DNA of 64,000 nt, from contig NZ_LR735026.1 in NCBI RefSeq assembly GCF_900009265.2, positions 672,499 to 736,498 of the forward strand, read 5' to 3'. Position 1 is the first letter of the stretch. Every line of letters begins with the position of its first letter. The position numbers and the translations under genes are program-made. Origin of the DNA: Planktothrix paucivesiculata PCC 9631 (GTDB lineage Bacteria; Cyanobacteriota; Cyanobacteriia; Cyanobacteriales; Microcoleaceae). Of the stretch, positions 55,324-63,840 are shown in pieces. A model generated the notes under the pieces. That model was not told the origin of the DNA. It did not search any database and worked only from the letters and a program-made list of their open reading frames with translations.

Positions 55324-55638
55324 ATGAAAGCAGTCATCTCAGAACACATTGAAATTACTCCCGGGATATGTGGTGGAAAACCTCGTATTTCTGGACATCG
55401 AATTAAAGTTCAAGATATCGTAATTTGGCATGAAAGAATGGGAATGTCACCCGATGAAATTATTTATCACCATCCTAGTATTACCTTAGCCGATGTTTAT
55501 GCAGCTTTAACTTATTACCATGACCATCGAGAAGAAATTAGACAACAAATTGAAGCAGGAGAAGATTATGCTAAAAAATTGCAAGGAAATCAACCCTCTT
55601 TAATTCAAAAAATATTAAAGGGTGAAAATGTCAAATAA
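55324..55638 (+). CDS. DUF433 antitoxin-like protein
   Basis: A 104-residue protein with the DUF433 pattern: ITPGICGGKPRISGHRIKV and ITLADVYAALTYYHDHREEI. DUF433 proteins have a winged helix and act as antitoxins (VapB45 type) of the DUF5615 toxins. I chose the ATG at 55324 because the family starts there; AGGA lies about ten bases upstream. The toxin gene overlaps its end. Confidence 0.85.
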   Translation: MKAVISEHIEITPGICGGKPRISGHRIKVQDIVIWHERMGMSPDEIIYHHPSITLADVYAALTYYHDHREEIRQQIEAGEDYAKKLQGNQPSLIQKILKGENVK

Positions 55639-55963
55639 GATTAAATTTCATCTTGATGAGAATGTGAGTAATGCGATCGCTAATAGCTTGAGAATGCGAG
55701 GAATTGATGTCACAACTTCCCCAGAACAAGGATTAATTGGTGCATCTGATCAACAACAATTAGCTTATGCTTTATCTCAACAACGAGTTATTTTCACCTT
55801 TGATGATGATTTTCTAAGTTTAGCTTCTACAGGTATTGAACATGGTGGTATTATTTATACTCACCAAAAACGTCAGTCAATTGGAAAAATTATCAGTGAT
55901 TTAGTTTTGATTTGGGAATGTTTAGAACCTAAATATATGTACAACAATATTGAATTTTTGTAG
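55628..55963 (+). CDS. DUF5615 PIN-like toxin
   Basis: A 111-residue protein with the DUF5615 (Mut7-C-like) signature: FHLDENVSNAIANSLRMRG near the start and IFTFDDDFLSLA in the middle, giving the acidic residues of a PIN-like nuclease (VapC45 type). The ATG at 55628 lies inside the end of the antitoxin gene (11-base overlap), so the two are translated together. A GTG at 55622 is an alternative start. Confidence 0.85.
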   Translation: MSNKIKFHLDENVSNAIANSLRMRGIDVTTSPEQGLIGASDQQQLAYALSQQRVIFTFDDDFLSLASTGIEHGGIIYTHQKRQSIGKIISDLVLIWECLEPKYMYNNIEFL

Positions 55964-56010
55964 GGAATGCTACAAATAAAAATAAACCTTATTATAATTC
56001 CTGATCAAGA

Positions 56011-56064
56011 CGAATTGGACGTCCTCTAGCAACAAGCAAAAGCCATCCTAGCTAAGAAATAATC
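56011..56064 (+). pseudogene. second duplicated fragment of the mazG 3' end
   Basis: CGAATTGGACGTCCTCTAGC and the following AACAAGCAAAAGCCATCCTAG match the last 50 or so bases of mazG. It carries an in-frame stop (CTCTAG for CTCTGG). Together with 55125-55272 it brackets the toxin-antitoxin pair. Confidence 0.75.
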
Positions 56065-56080
56065 TGAAATAATTAAATAT

Positions 56081-56602
56081 TTAATGATAGTTTTCCTCTG
56101 AATCTTCATCTTCCACATCAAAATTAGTGTCCGAATACAGTTCTAAACGTTGCAGATTTCGCTCTCGTAACTGATGAGAACTTCGGCCCTGTCCCGGCAG
56201 ACGATTCACGGGTCGGCGCGACAATTCCGGGGAAGAAGTTTTGCGAGTAAAGGTTTTCCAAGCCACTCGAATTCCGGTAAAAATTCCCCCCGTGGTCGAT
56301 TGGAATTTTCTGGCTTGTAGTCGGGCACTATCTAACCCTTGGTCAACCTGTTTAACCACTTGACTGGCACTTTGTACCCCCTCGCTCACATCCTCCGTCA
56401 GTTCCGTAATTTCCAACCCGGTTAACCGAATTGATTCCAAAGTGGGCGGAAATTCCCGCGCCAGAGTATCGGCCAATTTTTCCACACTCCGAGCAGCCCG
56501 GGCAATGGCTTGCAAAGCAGGTAAAGCCGCAATCACAACAGCAGTAAGACTGACTGCAACAAAAAACAGTGACAGTCCAAGCCAAAATAAAGGTTCAGTC
56601 AC
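56081..56602 (-). CDS. DUF948-like membrane-anchored protein
   Basis: A 173-residue protein with one N-terminal membrane helix (residues 6-30) and a long amphipathic helix (RSVEKLADTLAREFPPTLES, SEGVQSASQVVKQVDQGLD) typical of DUF948. The C-terminus is acidic. It is the last of three minus-strand genes (57384 to 56081) that probably form an operon of envelope or stress-related proteins. Confidence 0.75.
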   Translation of the reverse strand: MTEPLFWLGLSLFFVAVSLTAVVIAALPALQAIARAARSVEKLADTLAREFPPTLESIRLTGLEITELTEDVSEGVQSASQVVKQVDQGLDSARLQARKFQSTTGGIFTGIRVAWKTFTRKTSSPELSRRPVNRLPGQGRSSHQLRERNLQRLELYSDTNFDVEDEDSEENYH

Positions 56603-56677
56603 TGGATTTCCATTAACATCAAAATATTTTTCTTTCTCCCAATCAGTATAGCGATTTTCCCAAAAAATCCCCGATAA

Positions 56678-57025
56678 TTAGCGTTCTCCTGTGGTTTTTG
56701 CCGACTCCGGGAGATGTTTTTCAGCCTCGGCTTTATAGAGGGTTTGTTGTTGCTGACTAGCCTCTAATCCGGCCGAAATCGCTTCTTTGAGACGAATCAG
56801 AGTTTCATCCCAATTGCGTAATGCAGATTCCGAAAGTCGATTGGCCTGTAACTGAACATTGGTAGATAAATCTTCTGCCAATTCCGGTAAGGTCTCGGCT
56901 GATTTTTTGAGCAACTGTCGGGTTTCTTTCCCAGAACGAGGAGCTACCAATAAACCGACCACCGTACCGACTACCGACCCCAAGACCAAACCCCCCAAAA
57001 ACCGTCCTAACCGTTGATTTGACAT
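56678..57025 (-). CDS. YtxH domain protein
   Basis: A 115-residue protein. The Gly-rich membrane helix (RFLGGLVLGSVVGTVVGLL) followed by APRSGKETRQ is the YtxH signature, a family often named after gas vesicle protein GvpP-like genes and general stress. The rest is a long helix. I chose the ATG at 57025; the frame extends to 57049. It is the middle gene of the three-gene minus-strand group. Confidence 0.8.
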   Translation of the reverse strand: MSNQRLGRFLGGLVLGSVVGTVVGLLVAPRSGKETRQLLKKSAETLPELAEDLSTNVQLQANRLSESALRNWDETLIRLKEAISAGLEASQQQQTLYKAEAEKHLPESAKTTGER

Positions 57026-57069
57026 ATTGAATCGCAGTACCAATTCCATCTATTTTAACTATTTTGTTC

Positions 57070-57384
57070 CTAGAGATTTGATTTTCTTGGTTTTCTTCCG
57101 TGGGGCCAGACCTTAACGGCGAAGGAAATTAAACCCAGAGCTTGTTCAAGTTGTTGTCGTTTCAACTGAAGTTGACGATAGTTTTGCCGGAGTTTCGCAC
57201 TTCCCCGTTGTCCCGAATCAATAAAATTGGGGGTTTGCTGCAAAACCAAACGGGTGCGCTGTTCCATCACGATTAACTTTTTTTCCAAACGATTCATCGT
57301 TAATGTCAACATCCAGATTTTTCTCGCTAGGAATAAACACAGCAGAGAAATGAAAATATTAATGATAATAACGATAATTACCAT
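57070..57384 (-). CDS. small membrane-anchored coiled-coil protein
   Basis: A 104-residue protein with one N-terminal membrane helix (VIIVIIINIFISLLCLFLA) followed by a helical, basic, coiled-coil-like tail. I recognise no named family. It is the first gene of the probable operon with the YtxH and DUF948-like genes, 44 bases before the YtxH gene. Confidence 0.65.
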   Translation of the reverse strand: MVIIVIIINIFISLLCLFLARKIWMLTLTMNRLEKKLIVMEQRTRLVLQQTPNFIDSGQRGSAKLRQNYRQLQLKRQQLEQALGLISFAVKVWPHGRKPRKSNL

Positions 57385-57402
57385 GTTTCTAGGGATATGG
57401 AT

Positions 57403-57924
57403 TTAATACCCATCGGGGCAAATTGTCGTTTGGTCACAGTTTGCGTCCGATAAATTTGCCATTTTAGATCGAAATAAATTACATCCAGCCAATTGAGCAT
57501 TTGTTAACTTAGCATTTTCTAAATTTGCATTACTCAAATCCGTATGTCTGAGGTCAGCTTCGGTCAGATTAGCACTATATAAATCTGCCCCTTGTAAATT
57601 ACAATGGCTTAAATTAGCTCCTCTTAAATCAGCATGGCGGAGGTTACATCGAGACAGGGTACTGCCTTGTAAATTGGATTCCGATAAATCCACTTGATAA
57701 AGTTGGGTATCCCCGAGTTGAGCCTCCTGAAGTTGGGTTTTATGTAAGTTAGCATAGCTCAAATTGGAATAGGGCATATAAATCTGGTTTAAATTGCTAC
57801 CCGCTAAGTTAATCTCCTCTAAGTTCGCTTCAAATACATCTGACTGACTTAAATCAATAGCCCCAAAGTCCCGTTTACCCTCACTGTATAAAGCGAGTAA
57901 TTCCTGTGAACTAATTTTCTGCAT
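57403..57924 (-). CDS. pentapeptide repeat protein
   Basis: A 173-residue protein made almost wholly of A(D/N)LxX pentapeptides (ANLEEINLAGSNL, ADLRGANLSHCNLQGADL), which fold into a right-handed quadrilateral beta helix. Functions vary; none can be assigned. No signal peptide or membrane helix is seen, so it is probably cytoplasmic. It lies 18 bases upstream of the three-gene membrane group. Confidence 0.88.
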   Translation of the reverse strand: MQKISSQELLALYSEGKRDFGAIDLSQSDVFEANLEEINLAGSNLNQIYMPYSNLSYANLHKTQLQEAQLGDTQLYQVDLSESNLQGSTLSRCNLRHADLRGANLSHCNLQGADLYSANLTEADLRHTDLSNANLENAKLTNAQLAGCNLFRSKMANLSDANCDQTTICPDGY

Positions 57925-58267
57925 TGTTTATCTATAAAGCCACGAAACCAAAATCACTGAAAAAATTCAGGCCCTGGGAAAATATTTTTGCCTAACCTCT
58001 GTTTACTTTAAAACCTTGTTAAGAAAGATCGAGGATGTGTTAACAATTTTTTTTATTTCTAGTGGAGATGGCAGAGGTCATGGAGTAATAGATTAAGCGA
58101 TGGGGGGGAAGGGGGGTAAAATTGAACCAGGGGAACACCATGCCTGAAAAATCGTACACTATGAGGATTGTGTAATGAAGCGATTTGATAACAAACGTTA
58201 TTATATGGCATGGTTATATATTCCTGGCTATTTCTATACCCGTTAGTGTGTTGATATTAATATTGCT
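57925..58267. other. intergenic region with a possible 23-codon frame
   Basis: No established gene is present. A short open frame at 58175-58246 (MKRFDNKRYYMAWLYIPGYF and three more residues) has GAGG eight to twelve bases before its ATG and could be a small peptide or leader before the DUF3038 operon. It is otherwise unsupported. G-rich and T-rich runs occur near 58020-58120. Confidence 0.4.
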
Positions 58268-58276
58268 GTGAGTGTA

Positions 58277-58882
58277 ATGCAGTTAGAACAGTCTCAAAGT
58301 CAGTCCATCCCAATAATATTGGACAGTTTACCCGATCTACCGTTTGGTGAAAAAGGATGTCCACGTCGCGCCCGATTAGAAATTGATTTAATGTTACTGG
58401 CGATTGAAGCCTTGTATCTGGGGGGGGCAGAATATATGCTGGTCGTGATCTCAGAACTAGAGTTACAAACGGTCATCCCCAATCGGGTCGAATTGTGGCG
58501 AATCCGCAGTACCAATCCCTTACGCCGATTTAGTCAACGTCGGGCGCTGAGTTTGTTAGAAGCCAAAGCCTTAGTCGTGATTATCTCTAACCTGGGAAGA
58601 CGCTTAACGGCCAGAATTCGGCAGTTACTCATGGATTATGAGGCGCTGACCCAAAAACAAATTCCCATTGAACGACATTTACAATTGTCTAACTACTTAA
58701 CCCAGTTTCGGGCGCATTTCCGCAGTCGGATGAATCCCCGGCGGGCCTTGGTGATGACCTATAATTCCGATGAAAAGTTAAACGAGTTAGGGATACGTTT
58801 GTTAGAAAAACTGCTCTTTTGTACAGGGACGGCTGGAATGCAGCGATTTTGGATTAGTTTGTTTGATGGAGAAGTCTCATGA
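58277..58882 (+). CDS. DUF3038 domain protein
   Basis: About 201 residues, matching cyanobacterial DUF3038 (PRRARLEIDLMLLAIEALYL and LSLLEAKALVVIISNLGRRL). It is soluble, helical and of unknown function. A GTG at 58268 is an alternative start. The stop overlaps the next start by four bases (ATGA), the standard coupling with DUF4335. Confidence 0.82.
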   Translation: MQLEQSQSQSIPIILDSLPDLPFGEKGCPRRARLEIDLMLLAIEALYLGGAEYMLVVISELELQTVIPNRVELWRIRSTNPLRRFSQRRALSLLEAKALVVIISNLGRRLTARIRQLLMDYEALTQKQIPIERHLQLSNYLTQFRAHFRSRMNPRRALVMTYNSDEKLNELGIRLLEKLLFCTGTAGMQRFWISLFDGEVS

Positions 58883-59964
58883 CGATTGAACGTCAATATA
58901 GTTTACCGAACTGCAAACTGATTTTGCAGGGTTTACCCCAAGGAAGCGACGGCAAATCCGATGGACGAGCCAGTTTAAATATTCTGATGAATGCAGAATG
59001 TCATTTTGTCGGTCATCCCCAAACCCTGAGCGGGGGACGGGAGTTTTTTGAAAGTTTAGTTCGACAGGTCAGTCGCTATGCTCAAGGGTTCCTGAGTGGA
59101 CTCAGAACCCCGGACTCTTTCCATCGCGGACAGGAGTTAGTTGAGTTACATCCAATTGCGGGAGAATTACATCAATTAACCGTTCATGAACCTACGGAGG
59201 AAAAGCCCTCAGATGAATCCTCCACCCCCTCTGTACCCCCGATTCAGCTTAATTTAACCACGGTACAATTATTTGATTTAGTGGAAGCAGTCGATCAATT
59301 TTTGGCCGATAGCCAGACCTTGCCAGAACTGTCCCTTCAGTTACAACCCCTATCTAAACGTTATCTCAAACCCGAACAACCCATTACTCAACGGGCGATT
59401 CCATCGGCCATTGGCATATCGAGTCTAGCACTAACGGCCTTGGCTTTATTGGCCTTGCCCATTCCCGAGATTAAACGACCCGAAGACCCCAAACTACAAC
59501 CCCAAGCCCAAAGCTCAACGGTTCCCACACCAACAGCCAATCCCCCCCAAGGGTCTTCCCCGCAAACAACCGTACCGCAACCTTTACCTGCTAGTCTTTC
59601 CAGTTCGCCACCGATTACCAATCCCCAAGAACTTCAGGATTTAAAAGCTCAATTAAGTGAAAAGCTAACCCAAGCCTGGATACCGACACCATCGGTGAAA
59701 ACCCCCTTAATTTATCGGGTGAGTGTCGCCAAAGATGGGGCAATTGTGGGTTACAAGTCTTTGAACCCGGAACTAGAAACCGAAACGAAACAAACACCCC
59801 TGCCGGATTTATTGTATAAACCTGTGGGAAGTCGTCAAACCAATGAACCTTTGGCCGATTTTCAGGTGACGTTTAATCCTGATGGGAATTTAGAGGTAAG
59901 TAATTTAGCGAGTAACACCGAGGCTGTTCCCCAGACCTCTCCCGAAACACCCGCCTCCAATTAA
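58879..59964 (+). CDS. DUF4335 domain protein
   Basis: A 361-residue protein. The first 180 residues carry the DUF4335 pattern (YSLPNCKLILQGLPQGSD, LVRQVSRYAQGFLSG). A hydrophobic segment (about residues 178-196) is followed by a long Pro/Gln/Ser-rich region and a second folded part (LIYRVSVAKDGAIVGYKSLNP). The segment suggests a membrane anchor with an outer C-terminal domain. It is translationally coupled to the DUF3038 gene, and the OmpA gene follows 12 bases later. Confidence 0.82.
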   Translation: MTIERQYSLPNCKLILQGLPQGSDGKSDGRASLNILMNAECHFVGHPQTLSGGREFFESLVRQVSRYAQGFLSGLRTPDSFHRGQELVELHPIAGELHQLTVHEPTEEKPSDESSTPSVPPIQLNLTTVQLFDLVEAVDQFLADSQTLPELSLQLQPLSKRYLKPEQPITQRAIPSAIGISSLALTALALLALPIPEIKRPEDPKLQPQAQSSTVPTPTANPPQGSSPQTTVPQPLPASLSSSPPITNPQELQDLKAQLSEKLTQAWIPTPSVKTPLIYRVSVAKDGAIVGYKSLNPELETETKQTPLPDLLYKPVGSRQTNEPLADFQVTFNPDGNLEVSNLASNTEAVPQTSPETPASN

Positions 59965-59976
59965 GGAGACTGACTG

Positions 59977-60861
59977 ATGACTAAATCTGCAAAACCCCGC
60001 CCTGCTCCTTCGCCCCCCCCTAGACGATTTCGAGGCTTCTTATTCTTTGGGGTGATAGTGTTTAACCTCCTACTGTTGGGGGTGGGTTCGTCTATTGCTT
60101 GGTTGGTAGGGATAGCCGTGGCTCAGGTCTATCCTAATTCCAGTTCTGAGGTTCCGTTAACACAGCAATTACTCAATCAAACCCAGAGGGGGGGTTCCCA
60201 GGGAATAGTCCCGGTGGTTACTCCTAGTCCGGCTCCTCAACCCATAGACGAACCCAGTCAACGGTTAACTAACCCCCAACGTCAACAACTGCGGGTACAG
60301 TTACAGCAGTTACAGGGACAGTTAAATACTTTGATTGGACGGACGGCGGCCGTAGAAAGTCAATTGGGGGCCAGTCGTCCCACCGAACCCCTGGAGAAAC
60401 GTTTACAAATTCTGGAACAGCAATTAGCCTCTGCACCTCCGATTTCGGGTTCAGGTAGCAATAAACCAACACCTCCGGCTATTTCAGCTACGCCCGAACG
60501 CCGTCAAAGTTCTAATACCCTAGTGGTGACTTTTCCCAGTGATGTGTTGTTTGATGTGGGTAGTACCATTTTGCGTCCCGGGGCTAACGTGATTTTAGAT
60601 ACGATTATTGCCGATATTAAAACCTATAAGGGTTCTGCTGTTAGGGTTATGGGTCATACCGATAATCAAGGCAGTCCTCAACAAAATTTAGATTTATCCT
60701 TTAGTCGCGCAGAAGCAGTGATGAAATATTTATCCGAGGTGATTGGTACAGATTACCACTGGGCAGCCATTGGATACGGCGCAAATCGTCCCGTAGTTAA
60801 TAATAATTCTGAAAATAATCGACAACTGAACCGTCGAATTGAAGTCGCAATTACGCCGTAA
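59977..60861 (+). CDS. OmpA family protein
   Basis: A 294-residue protein with a membrane helix near residues 18-50, a Gln-rich helical linker and a C-terminal OmpA/MotB domain (DVLFDVGSTILRPGA...MGHTDNQGS...RRIEVAI) that binds peptidoglycan. Anchored in a membrane and reaching the cell wall, it may work with the DUF3038/DUF4335 proteins encoded directly upstream. GGAG lies seven bases before the ATG. Confidence 0.87.
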   Translation: MTKSAKPRPAPSPPPRRFRGFLFFGVIVFNLLLLGVGSSIAWLVGIAVAQVYPNSSSEVPLTQQLLNQTQRGGSQGIVPVVTPSPAPQPIDEPSQRLTNPQRQQLRVQLQQLQGQLNTLIGRTAAVESQLGASRPTEPLEKRLQILEQQLASAPPISGSGSNKPTPPAISATPERRQSSNTLVVTFPSDVLFDVGSTILRPGANVILDTIIADIKTYKGSAVRVMGHTDNQGSPQQNLDLSFSRAEAVMKYLSEVIGTDYHWAAIGYGANRPVVNNNSENNRQLNRRIEVAITP

Positions 60862-60875
60862 ATCAGTCATCAGTT

Positions 60876-60936
60876 GTAGGGGCGGGTTCTTTTCAATTTT
60901 TGTTAATCACCTAAATCTTGATGAACCCGCCCCTAC
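60876..60936. repeat. long inverted repeat, possible terminator
   Basis: GTAGGGGCGGGTTC (60876-60889) pairs perfectly with GAACCCGCCCCTAC (60923-60936), with a 33-base loop. One arm is also found at 484-496, so it is an interspersed element. It may end the OmpA transcript. Confidence 0.7.
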
Positions 60937-60991
60937 CAGTTGTTAGTTATTAGTTATCAGTGTAAAAGTTAATTAATTGACTAATAAATCC

Positions 60992-61189
60992 CCATTACCT
61001 ATTACCTATTACCCATTACCCATTACCTGTTCCCTATTCCCTGTTCCCTATTACCTATTACCTATTACCTATTACCCATTACCCATTACCTATTACCCAT
61101 TACCTATTCCCTATTCCCTATTCCCTATTCCCTATTCCCTATTCCCTGTTCCCTGTTCCCTATTCCCTATTCCCTATTCCCTATTCCCT
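60992..61189. repeat. heptamer array before fmt
   Basis: About 200 bases of ATTACCC, ATTACCT, TTCCCTA and TTCCCTG heptamers run up to a few bases from the fmt start codon. Translated in the fmt frame this gives a repetitive [13 protein letters not shown] stretch, which is not part of the protein. Confidence 0.88.
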
Positions 61190-61192
61190 GAA

Positions 61193-62188
61193 ATGAAAAT
61201 CATTTTCTTTGGTACGCCTGAATTTGCAGTTCCGAGTTTAGAAAGATTATTAGCTGACCCAAAATTTGAAGTTTTGGCGGTGGTGACTCAACCGGATAAA
61301 CGCCGAGGTCGGGGCAGTCAATTAACCCCTTCTCCGGTGAAAATGTTGGCTCAAACCCATGAATTATCGGTGTGGCAACCCAAGCGGGTGAAAAAAGATA
61401 AAAACACCTTAAAACTGTTGCGAGAGGCTCAGGCGGATGTTTTTGTGGTGGTAGCTTATGGACAAATTTTATCCCCGGAAATTCTGGAGATGCCTCGGTT
61501 GGGATGTGTGAATGGTCATGGTTCCATCCTGCCCAAATATCGCGGTGCCGCCCCAATTCAATGGTGTTTATATCACGGGGAACCCGAAACGGGGATAACT
61601 TCAATGTTGATGGATGCGGGGATGGACACTGGGCCGATGTTATTAAAGGTAGTGACACCGATTGGACTATTAGAAAATGCCACGGATTTAGGGCAACGGT
61701 TAGCCCAATTGGGGGCGGATTTATTGGTAGAAACTTTAAGCAAATTAGACGCAGGAGAAATTCGGGCTATTCCTCAAGATAATGCCCTGGCGACCTATGC
61801 CCCGTTAATTAAAGATGACAATTATGATTTAGACTGGAGTAAATCTGCGATCGCTTTACATAACCAAATTCGAGGTTTTCACCCCAACTGTATCACCTTG
61901 TTTCGGGAAAAACCCTTAAAAGTTTGTGCTACGCTTCCCTTATCGCCAGAATATCACGCTCAATTTCCCCCGGAATACCAAAATTTGTCGCAACAATGGC
62001 CTAATTTATCCCAATTTTCAGGACAACCTGGAGAGGTAGTCAGCCTAATTAAGCGTTTTGGGCCAGTAATCCAAACAGGTGAGGGATTATTATTACTCAC
62101 CCAAGTCCAATTGGCGGGTAAACGAATACAGTCAGCTTGGGATTTTGTGAATGGAACCCGTCTGGCGGTGGGGGAAATTTTAGGGTAG
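61193..62188 (+). CDS. fmt: methionyl-tRNA formyltransferase
   Basis: Fmt puts the formyl group on initiator Met-tRNA. The protein starts [16 protein letters not shown], the exact family start, and has the folate-site block [18 protein letters not shown] and the C-terminal RNA-binding domain. The frame is open to 60977, but that part is the heptamer repeat. Length is 331 residues. The repeat array leaves no ribosome-binding site before the ATG. Confidence 0.93.
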   Translation: MKIIFFGTPEFAVPSLERLLADPKFEVLAVVTQPDKRRGRGSQLTPSPVKMLAQTHELSVWQPKRVKKDKNTLKLLREAQADVFVVVAYGQILSPEILEMPRLGCVNGHGSILPKYRGAAPIQWCLYHGEPETGITSMLMDAGMDTGPMLLKVVTPIGLLENATDLGQRLAQLGADLLVETLSKLDAGEIRAIPQDNALATYAPLIKDDNYDLDWSKSAIALHNQIRGFHPNCITLFREKPLKVCATLPLSPEYHAQFPPEYQNLSQQWPNLSQFSGQPGEVVSLIKRFGPVIQTGEGLLLLTQVQLAGKRIQSAWDFVNGTRLAVGEILG

Positions 62189-62352
62189 AATTAATTTTGA
62201 GATTATAATAATAAAGATTTGGGGTGCTATTATCATCAGGGCAAAGGGGTTAGTCCAATAATTTTTGGTGCGCGTAACTAAGGCCCTTTCTCGTTTTTCT
62301 CTCAATCAATTAAAACAGACTAACAAAATTCACAACAACTACTCAGCAAACT

Positions 62353-63357
62353 ATGGAGATGGTTGGTCAAGTTCCAGAAGAAAAATTTCAAATTATCCTA
62401 GCAGGAGATATTGTCTCTGTTTGCTTACCTGAACGTCTGAGTGTCTTAGAAGCAGTTTCTTTTAAAACCACTTGTCAGAATGTTATTTCTTTTAATCCGC
62501 CGCCCAAAAAAATTATTTTTGATTTTAGCCAGACTATATTTATTGATAGTAGTGGTATTGGCGCACTGATTAGTAACCTGAAAACCACAAAAGCCAAAGG
62601 AATTGACTTAGTTTTAAAATCCGTTGGTTCTCAGGTAATGGCGGTTTTTTCCCTAACTTCTCTTGACCAAGTATTAACTATTGAACCTCCGAGTTCGGAC
62701 GAGAAAATCAAGGAAAAAACTAGAGGGGAAAATCGTCTTCCTGTGACCCATCCTTCTGTGCGGTCTTGGGTAAAGCGGTTAATTGATATAACGGGTGCTA
62801 TTGTCGGTTTAAGTATTTCATCGGTATTAGCCATTCCGATTATTATTGCAATTCGTTTAGATAGTCCAGGGCCGATTTTCTTTGGTCAGGTGCGGTGTGG
62901 TTGGATGGGAAAACGATTCCGTATTTGGAAGTTTCGGTCTATGTGTACTGATGCGGAAGCCTTAAAAGATAAAATTCCAAATCAAGCCCAAGGAGCTATT
63001 TTTAAGAATGATAATGACCCTCGAGTTACCAAAGTCGGTCGGTTTTTACGGCGAACCAGTTTAGATGAATTACCGCAATTTTGGAATGTTTTAACTGGAG
63101 AAATGAGTCTGGTGGGAACTCGTCCACCCACACCCGATGAGGTAGAACGTTATGAAGTTCCTCAATGGCAACGCTTAGATGTTAAACCCGGAATGACGGG
63201 AGAATGGCAGGTTAACGGTCGTTCTCAAGTTAAAAATTTCGAGGATATTATCCGTTTAGATTTGAAGTATCAGGAACATTGGAGTCTGATGTATGACATG
63301 AAGTTAATTGTCAAAACTATCATGGTTGTCTTCAATAGAAATAGCGGTGCTATGTAA
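62353..63357 (+). CDS. STAS domain fused to a bacterial sugar transferase
   Basis: The first 110 residues are a STAS (anti-sigma-factor antagonist) domain, with the phospho-acceptor loop IDSSGIGAL. The rest is a bacterial sugar transferase (WcaJ/PglC type): one membrane hairpin (ISSVLAIPIIIAIRLDSPGP) and the blocks FRIWKFRSM, RRTSLDELPQFWNVL and VKPGMTGEWQVNGRS. Such enzymes put the first sugar phosphate on undecaprenyl phosphate for exopolysaccharide. The fusion would let a partner-switch signal control the enzyme. The anti-sigma-type kinase gene follows eight bases later. Confidence 0.87.
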   Translation: MEMVGQVPEEKFQIILAGDIVSVCLPERLSVLEAVSFKTTCQNVISFNPPPKKIIFDFSQTIFIDSSGIGALISNLKTTKAKGIDLVLKSVGSQVMAVFSLTSLDQVLTIEPPSSDEKIKEKTRGENRLPVTHPSVRSWVKRLIDITGAIVGLSISSVLAIPIIIAIRLDSPGPIFFGQVRCGWMGKRFRIWKFRSMCTDAEALKDKIPNQAQGAIFKNDNDPRVTKVGRFLRRTSLDELPQFWNVLTGEMSLVGTRPPTPDEVERYEVPQWQRLDVKPGMTGEWQVNGRSQVKNFEDIIRLDLKYQEHWSLMYDMKLIVKTIMVVFNRNSGAM

Positions 63358-63364
63358 AGAATTG

Positions 63365-63799
63365 ATGAGTAATGCAGCACTACTAGCACAATCACATCTT
63401 CAGGTAAAAACAACTTTAAGCTCCTTAGAGGAGGTGTTGTTTTGGTTTGAAAAAACTGCCTTGGATTTTCTACCTACGGATGTTTTTCATCAGTCTCAAA
63501 TTGCTTTAACGGAGGGATTTACTAACGTTGTCCGTCATGCTCACCACAGCTTACCGGAAACAACACCTATTGAGTTAGAAGTGAGGATATTTTCCCCCTG
63601 GATTGAAATGAAAATTTGGGACATGGGGGAACCCTTTAACTTAGAAAAAGCCTTAGAGTCTGTATGTCAAATGCACGCTGACCCGTTGGAACATGAAGGA
63701 GGCAGAGGACTGATTTTTATGTCTAAATTAATGGATGAATTACATTGTATCCGGTTAGAGGATAATCGGAATTGTTTGGTGATGAGGAAACAGATTTAA
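63365..63799 (+). CDS. anti-sigma factor (RsbW-type) serine kinase
   Basis: A 144-residue HATPase of the RsbW/SpoIIAB family. The N-box reads ALTEGFTNVVRHAHH, followed by WDMGEPF and GGRGLIFMSKLMDE, the ATP-lid motifs. Such kinases phosphorylate STAS-domain proteins, so its likely substrate is the STAS domain encoded just before it. I chose the ATG at 63365, after the stop of the fusion gene; an open frame reaches back to 63308 inside that gene. The TAA stop begins a TAATGGG array. Confidence 0.85.
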   Translation: MSNAALLAQSHLQVKTTLSSLEEVLFWFEKTALDFLPTDVFHQSQIALTEGFTNVVRHAHHSLPETTPIELEVRIFSPWIEMKIWDMGEPFNLEKALESVCQMHADPLEHEGGRGLIFMSKLMDELHCIRLEDNRNCLVMRKQI

Positions 63800-63824
63800 T
63801 GGGTAATGGGTAATGGGTAATGGG
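63797..63824. repeat. TAATGGG heptamer array
   Basis: Four tandem TAATGGG copies; the first TAA is the stop codon of the preceding gene. Confidence 0.85.
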
Positions 63825-63840
63825 ATAAGATTTATTTGGG

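Noticed and set aside
60977-61192. 72-residue N-terminal extension of Fmt
   Set aside because: It is the translation of the heptamer array; the family start [11 protein letters not shown] lies at 61193.
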